From the NCBI GenBank assembly GCA_029224465.1, contig JAQXUQ010000017.1, forward strand, positions 54,000-117,999: a stretch of DNA of 64,000 nucleotides, read 5' to 3'. Source of the stretch: Bacillota bacterium (lineage in GTDB: Bacteria > Bacillota > Clostridia > Lachnospirales > Lachnospiraceae). The translations under genes were made by a program, and so were the position numbers. How positions within the stretch are numbered: position 1 is the stretch's first letter; each line of letters opens with the position of its first letter. Under the pieces are notes generated by a model. The model was not told the DNA's origin, did no database searches, and worked only from the letters and a program-made list of their open reading frames with translations. Positions 9,440-17,544 of the stretch are shown here, in pieces.

Positions 9440-9613
9440 TCAATGCAATACGGCGCGCCCGGCCCGTATTGCATGAAAATTTCAGTACAAAATAAAGGCG
9501 CGGAGCCATATTGCATGAAAAACGTCGATTTCTATGCAATAGGCAGCGCGCCTTGAAATTTGTCTTGGATTTCTCATGCAATCAGCGGAGCTGCCGCGGT
9601 ATTGCATGAAGTC
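9440..9613 (+). repeat. 174-bp intergenic element, copy A
   Basis: First of three related elements in the window. Conserved sub-motifs by offset from the first base: ATGCAATAC at +3, ATTGCATGAAAATTTCA at +28, GCAATAGGC at +96, GTCTTGGATT at +122, and GGTATTGCAT at +159. They build three consecutive inverted repeats: TCAATGCAATACG with CGTATTGCATGA; a central ATTGCATGAAA with TTTCTATGCAAT, enclosed by AAGGCGCG (9495-9502) and CGCGCCTT (9547-9554); and CTCATGCAAT with ATTGCATGA. It lies between two convergent genes. It contains no gene. I do not recognise it as a known family. Confidence 0.85.
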
Positions 9614-9649
9614 CGGGGGCAGGTGATGTGCCGGCGGGTTGATCTTACC

Positions 9650-10951
9650 TTACTCCTCCAGCTTACCAAACCACGACTCAACCAGATACAACGGAATATT
9701 GATCAGCCTGTCTTCTTTCCGGTACCCGGACATGGAGAGCCGGAGTCCAATGACTTCGGGGTGTTTATCAAGGATTGTTTTCAGACTTTTGGCATTCAGA
9801 TTTTCTTCCGCTTTAACTTCAATCGCATATACATTTCCTGACTGATAGACAAAGTCGAGTTCCATTCGGGAGTCGCTCCGGGAATAATAGTGAAGCTTAT
9901 TGTGCAGCGTTGCAATCAGCTGCTGCGCAACATACTGTTCGGTAAAAGCTCCTTTGTACTCCACAAATCCGGTGTTTCCGGTCAGAATATCAGCAGGATC
10001 AGTCTGCGCCATCGCCCCTAAAAGTCCGAGGTCCAAAGCATATAATTTAAAAGCGTCAGGGTCTTCATAAAAGTTCAACGGCTTTGAAAATTGATTCACC
10101 TTGGTTACAGGATAAACCAGACCGGCATCCTTCAGCCAGGTGATCGCCATATCATAATCCTTTGCCCTTGCACCCTTTTTCATAATGCTGTAGGTGAACT
10201 TCTTGTTTTCTCTGGCAAGCTGAGAAGGAATGGAATTCCAGACCATTCTGACCCGTGGAAGCAATGCCGCCGGAATATGCTTGGAGAAGTCTGCATCATA
10301 ATCGGAAACAATCCGATCCTGAATACGGCGTACCCTTTTTAAATCCTGAGAATCCGCATACGCAGCAACGGCTTCCGGCATTCCGCCGACATAATAATAT
10401 TGCCGCAGCAGTTCGATAAAGGTATCGGCCATGGGTGATAGATTTTCCGGATTCTCGGTATCCAAAAGATCTGCAAGGCGTTCCTGCCCTATCGCCCACA
10501 GAAATTCGCGGAAGGTCATGGGATACATATTCAACTCATCCACTTTTCCTACAGGGAATCCGGACCCCTCGTGAACAGATAAGCCAAGCAGACTGCCGGC
10601 AACTGCAATATGGTATTCTCTGGCGTTCTCGCAGAAATATTTCAGCGATGTCAGACCGAGTGGCTCTTCCTGAATTTCATCCAGAAAGATAAAGGTTTTA
10701 CCGGGGATGATTGTCTGTCCGGAAATCGCGGAGAGGTAGCGGAGAATCCGCTGGATATCAAAATCCTGAAAAAGTCCTGCAGTCTGAGGGTTGTGATCAC
10801 AGTTGATATAGACCATATTATTGAAATTGATCTTACCAAATTCCTTCAGTGTCCAGGTCTTTCCAACCTGTCTGGCGCCTTCCAGAACCAAGGGCTTTCT
10901 CTGCGGATCGTCTTTCCACTGACAAAGGCTGTTATAAATTTTTCTTCGCAT
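9650..10951 (-). CDS. AAA ATPase with DUF4143 domain
   Basis: 433-residue ATPase of the AAA_14 plus DUF4143 architecture, common and often multicopy in anaerobes and archaea, with no settled function. Walker A is GARQVGKT near residue 25, and the Walker B-like segment TFIFLDEIQEEP lies near residue 90. The C-terminal half carries the DUF4143 region, ending with a PD-(D/E)xK-like pattern (MELDFVYQSGNVYAIEVKAEE) that may be a nuclease fold. The start at 10951 follows GGTAAGGGGG on the minus strand. It is monocistronic and is preceded by a promoter embedded in a 33-bp tandem repeat array. Confidence 0.9.
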   Translation of the reverse strand: MRRKIYNSLCQWKDDPQRKPLVLEGARQVGKTWTLKEFGKINFNNMVYINCDHNPQTAGLFQDFDIQRILRYLSAISGQTIIPGKTFIFLDEIQEEPLGLTSLKYFCENAREYHIAVAGSLLGLSVHEGSGFPVGKVDELNMYPMTFREFLWAIGQERLADLLDTENPENLSPMADTFIELLRQYYYVGGMPEAVAAYADSQDLKRVRRIQDRIVSDYDADFSKHIPAALLPRVRMVWNSIPSQLARENKKFTYSIMKKGARAKDYDMAITWLKDAGLVYPVTKVNQFSKPLNFYEDPDAFKLYALDLGLLGAMAQTDPADILTGNTGFVEYKGAFTEQYVAQQLIATLHNKLHYYSRSDSRMELDFVYQSGNVYAIEVKAEENLNAKSLKTILDKHPEVIGLRLSMSGYRKEDRLINIPLYLVESWFGKLEE

Positions 10952-11028
10952 GCGGTCCCCCTTACCTTTGAATACCTGCTGGATTTCTCCATATACCAGA
11001 GCGTGTGAATGAGTGCTTCTTACAAGGT

Positions 11029-11057
11029 AGAATACATTTTTTACAGGGACTTTTCAA
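11029..11057 (-). promoter_or_regulatory. Promoter of the DUF4143 ATPase gene
   Basis: On the minus strand, TTGAAA (complement of 11052-11057) and TATTCT (complement of 11029-11034) are separated by 17 bases, about 80 bases ahead of the start at 10951. The promoter overlaps the first, most divergent unit of the tandem array at 11033. Confidence 0.6.
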
Positions 11058-11164
11058 GGAAACATCACACTTTTTTACACGAGATTTTCAATAGATAGCA
11101 CACTTTTTTACACGAGATTTCGATTCAACACTACACTTTTTTGCACGACATTCCGCGCAGGCAG
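11033..11164. repeat. Four-unit 33-bp tandem repeat array (iteron-like)
   Basis: Units begin at 11033, 11066, 11099 and 11132, exactly 33 bases apart, and a decayed fifth start (CACAATTTGCAC) follows at 11165. The conserved core is CACACTTTTTTACACGAGAT; the last 10-13 bases of each unit vary. A 33-bp period is about three helical turns, so all cores face the same side of the DNA. It lies between the divergent DUF4143 and DUF2238 genes. It is not a CRISPR array: there is no separate repeat and spacer of usual size. Confidence 0.85.
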
Positions 11165-11259
11165 CACAATTTGCACCAGTCAGTGAAAAACAAGTCTAAC
11201 AATTCCCCCGATCTCTGCTAAACTATTCATAGAATTCTTTTCAACGGGGGGGCTGCTCA

Positions 11260-12138
11260 ATGAAGAAATTATGGAAAAAAGTGCAATATCTTCGAAACCG
11301 CATCCGGCTCGACCGGAAAACATTCATTCTTTATTCCGTTTTGCGGATTCTGGTGATTCTGACCGCGGTCCGCTGCTTTTTCACGCAGAACTATGAAGGA
11401 TTTGCGCTTTGTCTGCTGTCGCTTCTTCTGTTTTTGCTGCCCTCGCTCTTTGAAGAGCGTCTGAAACTGGATATCCCGCCGCTGTTTGAAGGCATCATTT
11501 ATCTGTTTATCTATGCGGCGGAAATACTGGGCGAAGTCAACCATTATTACACGGCGATCCCCGGATGGGACACCATGCTGCACACGATTAACGGTTTCCT
11601 GTGCGCGGCCATCGGCTTCTCCCTTGTGGATATCCTGAACCGGAAAAGTCATTCCCTGAATCTGACACCGTTGTATCTGGCGGTCGTAGCTTTCTGCTTC
11701 TCCATGACGATCGGCGTAATCTGGGAATTCGTGGAATTTACGTTCGATCAGTTTTTCTATCTGGACATGCAGAAAGACTTTATCGTTAAGAATATCGCTT
11801 CCGTCACGCTTGATCCGACGCATTCCCAGATTCCGGTAAAGGTGTCCGACATCACAAGGACAATCATCGAGACGAAAAGCGGAAAAGAGTACATTATTAA
11901 CGGCGGATACCTTGATATTGGCATCATCGACACCATGAAGGACCTGATGGTTAATTTCGTAGGTGCGATTGTTTTCAGCGTTATCGGATATTTTGGCGTC
12001 AAGTACAGAGAGCGCAGGAGCAGGGTGAACAAAATCGCGGACGATCTTATCGTCCGGACGCTTTCCGACGACGAGATGATGGAACAGCAGCAGATCATCG
12101 AGGCAAAACAGGCCGAACGGAAAAAAGACCGCAAATAA
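11260..12138 (+). CDS. DUF2238 (YjdF-like) membrane protein
   Basis: 292-residue polytopic membrane protein. Hydrophobic helices cover residues about 20-65, 80-100, 115-130 and 145-165. They include the family-typical stretches WDTMLHTINGFLCAAIGFS and MTIGVIWEFVEFTFDQFF, with conserved Trp, His and Glu in the membrane. A later helix (about 230-248) is followed by a basic, Gln-rich cytoplasmic tail. Function is unknown; related proteins are loosely annotated as YjdF. Unlike most members it carries a polar insert of about 50 residues before the last helix. ATG 11260 follows ACGGGGGGG. Confidence 0.78.
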   Translation: MKKLWKKVQYLRNRIRLDRKTFILYSVLRILVILTAVRCFFTQNYEGFALCLLSLLLFLLPSLFEERLKLDIPPLFEGIIYLFIYAAEILGEVNHYYTAIPGWDTMLHTINGFLCAAIGFSLVDILNRKSHSLNLTPLYLAVVAFCFSMTIGVIWEFVEFTFDQFFYLDMQKDFIVKNIASVTLDPTHSQIPVKVSDITRTIIETKSGKEYIINGGYLDIGIIDTMKDLMVNFVGAIVFSVIGYFGVKYRERRSRVNKIADDLIVRTLSDDEMMEQQQIIEAKQAERKKDRK

Positions 12139-12144
12139 TGCCTT

Positions 12145-12501
12145 TTGTCAGAGCATCCCCGGTCTGCGCGGCAGGAATTTCTTGTCCGGATGCGGGAACA
12201 GAATCCCGGTATCCGGAGCTGGCTGCATTTCGGCGATCTGGATCCCGACGGATTCTGTATTCTGGAGAACCTGAGGAGAAAGACAGGCATTGATTTCAGA
12301 AGCTGGAAGATAGATCTGCTCTCCTTAAAAAAGTACCGGGTGTACGCGAAAGAACTGAATCAGAATGACAGGACAAAGGCGGAGAATCTGATCCGTGAAG
12401 AAAAGTATACAGAGATACTCTCCTACATGCTGCAGCAGGGTGTAAAACTGGAGCAGGAGATAATCAGCTGGAAGGAAGAAGCTGACAAAATAAAATTATA
12501 G
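12145..12501 (+). pseudogene. jetD: Truncated C-terminal remnant of Wadjet nuclease JetD
   Basis: The reading frame encodes only the last ~110 residues of a DUF2220/JetD protein, the TOPRIM-like nuclease subunit of the Wadjet (JetABCD) plasmid-restriction complex. Diagnostic pieces are HFGDLDPDGFCIL, where the acidic residues belong to the metal-binding TOPRIM core, and the terminal LEQE motif. Full JetD proteins are roughly 350-400 residues. Here the N-terminal ~250 residues are absent, the only possible start is TTG without a clear ribosome binding site, and no jetA, jetB or jetC gene is present. I read it as a decayed fragment left by gene loss or recombination behind the DUF2238 gene. Confidence 0.7.
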
Positions 12502-12515
12502 AGAGGCGGTTTGTT

Positions 12516-13883
12516 ATGGGGTTTGCAGAAGATTTTGTCTGGGGAGCAGCTACAGCGTCTTACCAGATCGAGGGCGGTGCACAGGAAGGCGGCAGGGGAA
12601 AGAGCATCTGGGATGTTTTCTCTCATGAACCGGGAAGAGTCTATGAGGGACATACCGGAGACGTTGCCTGCGATTCCTATCACCGGTACAAAGAAGACAT
12701 CGCCATTATGAAGGAACTTGGCATCAAAGCCTATCGTCTTTCCTTCAGCTGGCCGAGGATCCTGCCCGAAGGGACAGGAAAGGTGAATCAGGAAGGTATT
12801 GCCTATTACGATCACGTCATTGACGCTCTTCTGGAGGCGGGTATCGAGCCTTATGTGACACTGTTTCACTGGGATCTTCCCTTTGAACTGGAAAAGCGGG
12901 GCGCATGGAAGAATCCTTCGATCGTCAGTGCTTTTGCCGACTATGCTGCGCTTGTGTCAGAACATTTCTCCGACAGGATCCGGCACTTTTTTACAATTAA
13001 TGAACCGCAGTGCGCGGCCGGCCTTGGTTATGTGACCGGTGAATTTGCGCCGGGAATCAGGGAGGGAACGGCATCCTTTTTCATCTCGTGGACGAATATG
13101 CTGAAAGCGCACGGATATGCGGTGCGCGCGATCCGCGAGCATGCCGCGCAGCCGGTTCAGGTCGGGATGGCGCCCTGCGGCGGCGTATACTATCCTGTAA
13201 CGGACAAAGAGGAAGACGTAGAAGCGGCAAGAAAGGCGATGTTTACTCCCTCCGGCAGGGATCTTCGGGAAGATCTCTGGAATGTGGCTGTCTGGAACGA
13301 TCCGGTCTATCTTGGCCGCTTCCCGGAAGAAATAGAGCGGGCTTACGGACAGTATCTGCCGCCCATTTCCCCAAAGGACTGGGAGATCATCACCTCGAAG
13401 CTCGATTATATCGGTTACAATATTTACAACGGCGTGCCGGTGCGCGCAGGGGAAGATCGGAGCGCGGTCCGCGTAAAGCGTTCCGAGGGGCACCCGAGGA
13501 CAGCCAATAACTGGCCGGTGACACCGGAGGCGCTTTACTGGGGACCGAAATTTTTGTGTGAACGCTATGGCCTGCCGCTCTATATTACCGAGAACGGTAT
13601 GTCCTGCACGGACTGGATCAGTCTCGACGGCAAGGTGCATGATCCGCAGCGTATTGATTTCCTGCACCGCTATCTTCTGGAACTTCGGCGTGCGGCAGAC
13701 AGCGGCGTCCCGGTGAAAGGATATTTTCAGTGGAGCCTTCTGGATAATTATGAGTGGGCAAGCGGATATTCGGAGCGTTTCGGACTGGTCTACGTGGACT
13801 ACAATACGCAGAAACGCACGATCAAGGATTCCGGTTACTGGTACAAAGATGTCATCGCGGCAAATGGAGAGAGCATCCTATGA
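12516..13883 (+). CDS. GH1 beta-glucosidase / 6-phospho-beta-glucosidase
   Basis: Cytoplasmic retaining glycosidase of family GH1, 455 residues, the standard length. The N-terminal signature FVWGAATASYQIEG is present. The acid/base Glu is E163 in TINEP and the nucleophile is E359 in ITENG. There is no signal peptide. Lack of a phosphotransferase system nearby favours an unphosphorylated beta-glucoside such as cellobiose, but this is not certain. ATG 12516 follows AGAGAGGCGG. Its stop overlaps the start of the AlkD-like gene (ATGA), so the two are translationally coupled. Confidence 0.95.
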   Translation: MGFAEDFVWGAATASYQIEGGAQEGGRGKSIWDVFSHEPGRVYEGHTGDVACDSYHRYKEDIAIMKELGIKAYRLSFSWPRILPEGTGKVNQEGIAYYDHVIDALLEAGIEPYVTLFHWDLPFELEKRGAWKNPSIVSAFADYAALVSEHFSDRIRHFFTINEPQCAAGLGYVTGEFAPGIREGTASFFISWTNMLKAHGYAVRAIREHAAQPVQVGMAPCGGVYYPVTDKEEDVEAARKAMFTPSGRDLREDLWNVAVWNDPVYLGRFPEEIERAYGQYLPPISPKDWEIITSKLDYIGYNIYNGVPVRAGEDRSAVRVKRSEGHPRTANNWPVTPEALYWGPKFLCERYGLPLYITENGMSCTDWISLDGKVHDPQRIDFLHRYLLELRRAADSGVPVKGYFQWSLLDNYEWASGYSERFGLVYVDYNTQKRTIKDSGYWYKDVIAANGESIL

Positions 13884-14572
13884 TCTGTGAGGAAATCAGG
13901 GAGAAATTGTTTTCCCTGCAGGATACGCAGTATCAGCAGTTTCAGGCAAAGCTTCTTCCTACGCTGCCGCCGGATACCGTGATCGGCGTAAGAACGCCGC
14001 AGCTGCGAAAATATGCGAAAGAGCTTTCGAAGCGTAAGGATATTTCGGAATTTCTGGATGCTCTGCCGCATCCATATTTTGACGAAAATCAGCTGCACGC
14101 GTTTTTGATTTCCGGTATCCGGGATTATGACGCGTGCATGCTGCAGGTGCAGAAGTTCCTGCCGTTTGTTGACAACTGGGCAACCTGCGATCAGCTCTCT
14201 CCAGCAGTTTTCGGCAGGCACAAGGAGGAACTGCTGCGCGAAATCCGCGGCTGGCTCGCGTCCGGACGAACCTACACGGTCCGTTTCGCGATCGGCATGC
14301 TGATGCGCTATTATCTGGATGAAGCGTTTGATCCTGCATATCCGGAAATGGTTGCCGCGGTCCGGGACGAAGATTACTATGTACGGATGATGGTCGCATG
14401 GTATTTCGCGACAGCGCTCGCCAGACAATACGATGCGGTACTGCCGTATATCGGGAATCACAGGCTGGATGACTGGACGCATAGAAGGGCAATTCAGAAA
14501 GCCGTGGAAAGCTATCGGATTACAAAGGAGCAGAAGGAATACCTGAAAACGCTGCGAAAGAGGTCTTCATGA
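13880..14572 (+). CDS. AlkD-like DNA alkylation repair protein
   Basis: 230-residue HEAT-repeat protein of the DNA alkylation repair (AlkD/AlkC) superfamily, which excises bulky or cationic alkylated purines without flipping the base. Visible family features are GVRTPQLRKYAKE near the N-terminus, the DNWATCD motif around residue 100, and several amphipathic helix pairs, ending with RAIQKAVESYRI. The start ATG overlaps the stop of the GH1 gene, and its own stop overlaps the next start. The coupling to a glycosidase gene looks accidental in functional terms. Confidence 0.88.
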   Translation: MICEEIREKLFSLQDTQYQQFQAKLLPTLPPDTVIGVRTPQLRKYAKELSKRKDISEFLDALPHPYFDENQLHAFLISGIRDYDACMLQVQKFLPFVDNWATCDQLSPAVFGRHKEELLREIRGWLASGRTYTVRFAIGMLMRYYLDEAFDPAYPEMVAAVRDEDYYVRMMVAWYFATALARQYDAVLPYIGNHRLDDWTHRRAIQKAVESYRITKEQKEYLKTLRKRSS

Positions 14573-15684
14573 CAAAAAGGAGAGTGAGCATAACAGCTGC
14601 CGCAGCGGCAGTGCTTGTAATAACAGCGTGGTGTGTTCCGGTGCAGGCAAAGACTGCTGCAATTCCGGAGGAAAAGCTGCGGGGCCGCTGGATCCTGACC
14701 GATGTAGAGGAAGACGGCCGAAAGTTCGCGGCCGGGGAAACCGGTATGTCCGGCGAACTCGAAATAGAGTTTCATAACGAGAAACCGGAGCTGGACACTT
14801 ATTTTTATACGCATGCGGATGAAAATGTACAGGAGAGCGCGGACAATGTCCCTTTAACGGTGACAGGAGCGGCATCCGGGGAAAACAGCGCCGGCCACGG
14901 GTGGAAGGCAGAACCTTCCTTTACGCTGATCAATACCCCGGAAGGTCCGAGAGAACTGCGCGAAGATGAACAATACAGCATCACCATGGAAAATGAGAAC
15001 ACGCTGCGGATGGAGACGGCCTACCGGCGAAGAGCGTATCTGGCGCACCGTTATCTGACGTATCACCGTGCGGGAATGATCGGAGACGACGCGGGCGGCT
15101 GGTTTATGCCCATGGATTTTCCGCCGGTTCGGATCAAGCTGAGGAACGCACCTGAAGACGCAAAGGTTCTCGTAATCGCGGACCCGCAGCTAGAGGGTCT
15201 TCGCATGCTCGGCCACCGTGCGGGAGATATGGAAAGCGACTACTGGTTTTTGAATCTTACAGACGAAGAGCTGAACTATTACGAAGCGCCGGCGCAGGGC
15301 AATTATGACGAGAAACAGGTGGATTTTTCATGGCAGCTTGCAAGGCCGGAAAAGCTGGGAACAATCGGCATAGGAGAGCTTGCCGGCGAAGGGTTTACCG
15401 TGGGGGAAACGATTTCCTGCAGCGCGGTCATTTTCTCGATGAAAGATACAGGACAGAAATTCTTCTGGCCGATTGCCTGGCTGAGCGGCCGGCAGGGCGG
15501 CGCGTGTGTTTTTCTGACAGACGGAAACATGTCCGATCCGGCGATTCCCTACACGAAGATGAAGCATGCGGCAGCGTCTTTGCAGGCCGGATATCTGTAT
15601 GAGCATCCGGGAGAAGCGTACAGTACGGAGGGATTTCCGATTCGGAAAAGGCCGGGATACGAGGATTATGGGATTGATGATTAA
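14569..15684 (+). CDS. Secreted protein of unknown function
   Basis: 371 residues beginning with a clear signal peptide: basic MTKRR, an Ala/Val-rich hydrophobic core, and a likely cleavage after VQA near residue 27. The mature part is hydrophilic and mostly beta-like, starting with a GRWILTDVEEDG segment that faintly recalls lipocalin-type proteins. I cannot name a family. It lacks a lipobox Cys and a cell-wall anchor motif, so it is probably released or loosely held. The start overlaps the AlkD-like stop and its end overlaps the HAD gene, giving a four-gene overlapping cluster. Confidence 0.75.
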   Translation: MTKRRVSITAAAAAVLVITAWCVPVQAKTAAIPEEKLRGRWILTDVEEDGRKFAAGETGMSGELEIEFHNEKPELDTYFYTHADENVQESADNVPLTVTGAASGENSAGHGWKAEPSFTLINTPEGPRELREDEQYSITMENENTLRMETAYRRRAYLAHRYLTYHRAGMIGDDAGGWFMPMDFPPVRIKLRNAPEDAKVLVIADPQLEGLRMLGHRAGDMESDYWFLNLTDEELNYYEAPAQGNYDEKQVDFSWQLARPEKLGTIGIGELAGEGFTVGETISCSAVIFSMKDTGQKFFWPIAWLSGRQGGACVFLTDGNMSDPAIPYTKMKHAAASLQAGYLYEHPGEAYSTEGFPIRKRPGYEDYGIDD

Positions 15685-16363
15685 CACGATTCTGTGGGAT
15701 GTGGACGGAACGCTGCTTGACTTTAAGGCGGCGGAGTACGCGGCGGTCAAATCGTTGTTCAGCGTTTTCGGGCTGGGAAAATGCACGGACCGGATGGTGG
15801 CAAGATACTCGGTCATCAATGACGGCTTCTGGAAGAGGCTCGAGCGCAATGAAATCAGTAAAAAGCAGGTGCTTGTCGGGCGCTTTGTACAGTTTTTCGG
15901 CGAGTATGGCATAGATACGGGACTTGCCCCGGCCTTCAACGAGCAGTATCAGCAGAGCCTTGGCGATACGATTGTTTACCGGGACGACAGTCTTCAGATT
16001 GTAAAAGACCTGCAGCCGCTGGTAAAACAATACGTCGTCTCGAACGGAACGATTGCCGCGCAGACAAAGAAGCTGCAAAGATCCGGCTTCGACGCGTTGA
16101 TGGACGGCGTTTTTCTGTCCGAGGAAATCGGCGTTGAAAAGCCGAACATCGGTTTCTTTCAGGAGGTTTTCCGGAAGATCCGCCCCCGGGACCTTTCGTC
16201 GGTCCTGATTGTCGGCGATTCCCTGACCAGCGATATGCAGGGCGGCATTAATGCCGGTATCAGGACCTGCTGGTATAATCCGGATGGTCTGCCGCTGCCC
16301 CGGGACAAGAAGTTCGATTTTGTCATATCGGATCTGCATCAGGTACGGGATTGTCTCGGATAA
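15677..16363 (+). CDS. HAD-superfamily hydrolase, YjjG-like
   Basis: Cytoplasmic phosphatase of the HAD IA subfamily, similar in layout to YjjG nucleotidases that dephosphorylate pyrimidine and non-canonical nucleoside monophosphates. All four motifs are visible: WDVDGTLLDF (nucleophile and acid Asp), VSNGT (Thr/Ser motif II), EKPNIGFF (Lys motif III) and VGDSLTSDMQGG (acidic motif IV). 228 residues, normal length. It overlaps the end of the secreted-protein gene. ATG 15677 places the nucleophile where the family has it; ATG 15668 is an alternative. Confidence 0.88.
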   Translation: MINTILWDVDGTLLDFKAAEYAAVKSLFSVFGLGKCTDRMVARYSVINDGFWKRLERNEISKKQVLVGRFVQFFGEYGIDTGLAPAFNEQYQQSLGDTIVYRDDSLQIVKDLQPLVKQYVVSNGTIAAQTKKLQRSGFDALMDGVFLSEEIGVEKPNIGFFQEVFRKIRPRDLSSVLIVGDSLTSDMQGGINAGIRTCWYNPDGLPLPRDKKFDFVISDLHQVRDCLG

Positions 16364-16380
16364 AGACTGCATGAAAAGTA

Positions 16381-16409
16381 TTGACATCCGGGCAGAGATT
16401 TTTTACAAT
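16381..16409 (+). promoter_or_regulatory. Near-consensus promoter of the opp/dpp-like operon
   Basis: TTGACA at 16381-16386 and TACAAT at 16404-16409, spaced by 17 bases. It lies after the HAD gene and about 110 bases before the first ATPase gene. A terminator-shaped hairpin sits between promoter and gene. Confidence 0.75.
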
Positions 16410-16431
16410 ATCGTTTAAAATTCAGAAATGT

Positions 16432-16465
16432 TCAGGAAGCAATGGCGCTTGCTTCCTGATTTTTT
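16432..16465 (+). terminator. Terminator or attenuator in the leader of the peptide transporter operon
   Basis: TCAGGAAGCAA (16432-16442) pairs perfectly with TTGCTTCCTGA (16449-16459) and is followed by six T. It is downstream of the promoter at 16381 but upstream of the first gene at 16518. It may stop read-through from the HAD gene, or it may be a conditional attenuator. Confidence 0.8.
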
Positions 16466-16517
16466 AGACATTTCGATTTAACAAGGTAAAAGAGCACAGC
16501 ATTAAAGAGGTGCCACG

Positions 16518-17525
16518 ATGAATTACAATCCGCAGAAGACGCCTAAGGACGCGCAGCAGAAACCGATTCTGGAAGTGCGGCATCTGTGCGTTGACTTCCA
16601 TACGGCGGAAGGAACGGTACACGCCATCAACGATCTGAGCTATACCTTGATGCCGGGTGAGAAGCAGGGGATTGTCGGAGAGTCCGGCAGCGGCAAGAGC
16701 GTATCTTCGCTCGCGATTATGGGGCTGATCCCGAATCCGCCGGGAGAGATCGTTTCCGGACAGATCCTGTTCCACGGAACGGACCTGACCAGACTTTCCG
16801 ACAAGGAAATGAACAGGATCCGCGGCGACAAGATTTCGATGATCTTCCAGGAACCGATGACATCGCTGAACCCGATTCTGACCTGCGGTAGCCAGATCGC
16901 GGAATCGCTGGTTCTGCACCGGGGAATGAAGAAGAAAGAGGCGCTTGCGGAATCGCTGCGCCTCATGGAAGAAGTCGGGATCGCCAGCCCCGAAAAGAGG
17001 ATGAAGGAGTATCCGCACCAGCTCTCCGGCGGTATGAAACAGCGCGTCATGATCGCCATGGCGCTTGCCTGCGAGCCGGAAATTCTGATCTGCGACGAGC
17101 CGACCACGGCACTGGATGTGACAATTCAGGCGCAGATTCTGGATCTTATCCGGAAACTGAACGAAGAAAAGGGCATGTCGGTTCTGATGATTACGCACGA
17201 TTTCGGCGTTATCCGGGAAATCAGCGACAATGTCATTGTCATGTATACCGGCAAGGTCGTCGAAAGAGCGCCGGCCGATGTGATTTTCAGGGAGCCGCTC
17301 CATCCGTATACAAAAGGGCTGATCGGTTCCATCCCCAGAATTACAAAAGAGCGCGGCAGGCTTGAACAGATAGAGGGCATGGTTCCGAATCCGACCGAGA
17401 AGATTGAGGGCTGTACCTTCTGGCCACGCTGTTCGTATGCGACGGAGCAGTGCAAAAAGGCGGATCCGCCGACCGTGATTCTTGGCATGCATCAGGTCAA
17501 GTGCTGGCGGTACAGGGAAGAGTGA
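16518..17525 (+). CDS. Oligopeptide/dipeptide ABC transporter ATPase (OppD/DppD type)
   Basis: First ATPase of a peptide- or nickel-type importer. 335 residues with Walker A VGESGSGKSVS, signature LSGGMKQR, Walker B ILICDEPTTALD and a switch His in ITHDFGV. The C-terminal extension typical of OppD/DppD is present (HPYTKGLIGSIPRI and a Cys-containing CTFWPRCSYATEQC stretch, which may bind an iron-sulfur cluster as in DppD). ATG 16518 follows AAAGAGG. The operon continues with a second ATPase, a binding protein, two permeases and a cyclophilin. Confidence 0.93.
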   Translation: MNYNPQKTPKDAQQKPILEVRHLCVDFHTAEGTVHAINDLSYTLMPGEKQGIVGESGSGKSVSSLAIMGLIPNPPGEIVSGQILFHGTDLTRLSDKEMNRIRGDKISMIFQEPMTSLNPILTCGSQIAESLVLHRGMKKKEALAESLRLMEEVGIASPEKRMKEYPHQLSGGMKQRVMIAMALACEPEILICDEPTTALDVTIQAQILDLIRKLNEEKGMSVLMITHDFGVIREISDNVIVMYTGKVVERAPADVIFREPLHPYTKGLIGSIPRITKERGRLEQIEGMVPNPTEKIEGCTFWPRCSYATEQCKKADPPTVILGMHQVKCWRYREE

Positions 17526-17544
17526 TGTTTTAACGGGTTAAAAG

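Noticed and set aside
9324..9649. Small proteins encoded in the gap between the FAD oxidoreductase and the DUF4143 gene
   Set aside because: The open frames there read through GC-rich repeats and hairpins, lack ribosome binding sites and give low-complexity Arg/Ala/Pro products.
11033..11164. CRISPR array
   Set aside because: The total period is only 33 bases with a gradually decaying unit. A CRISPR would need a constant repeat plus a spacer of about 30 bases each, and no cas genes are near.
12145..12501. A functional Wadjet system
   Set aside because: Only the end of jetD is present and jetA, jetB and jetC are missing on both sides.
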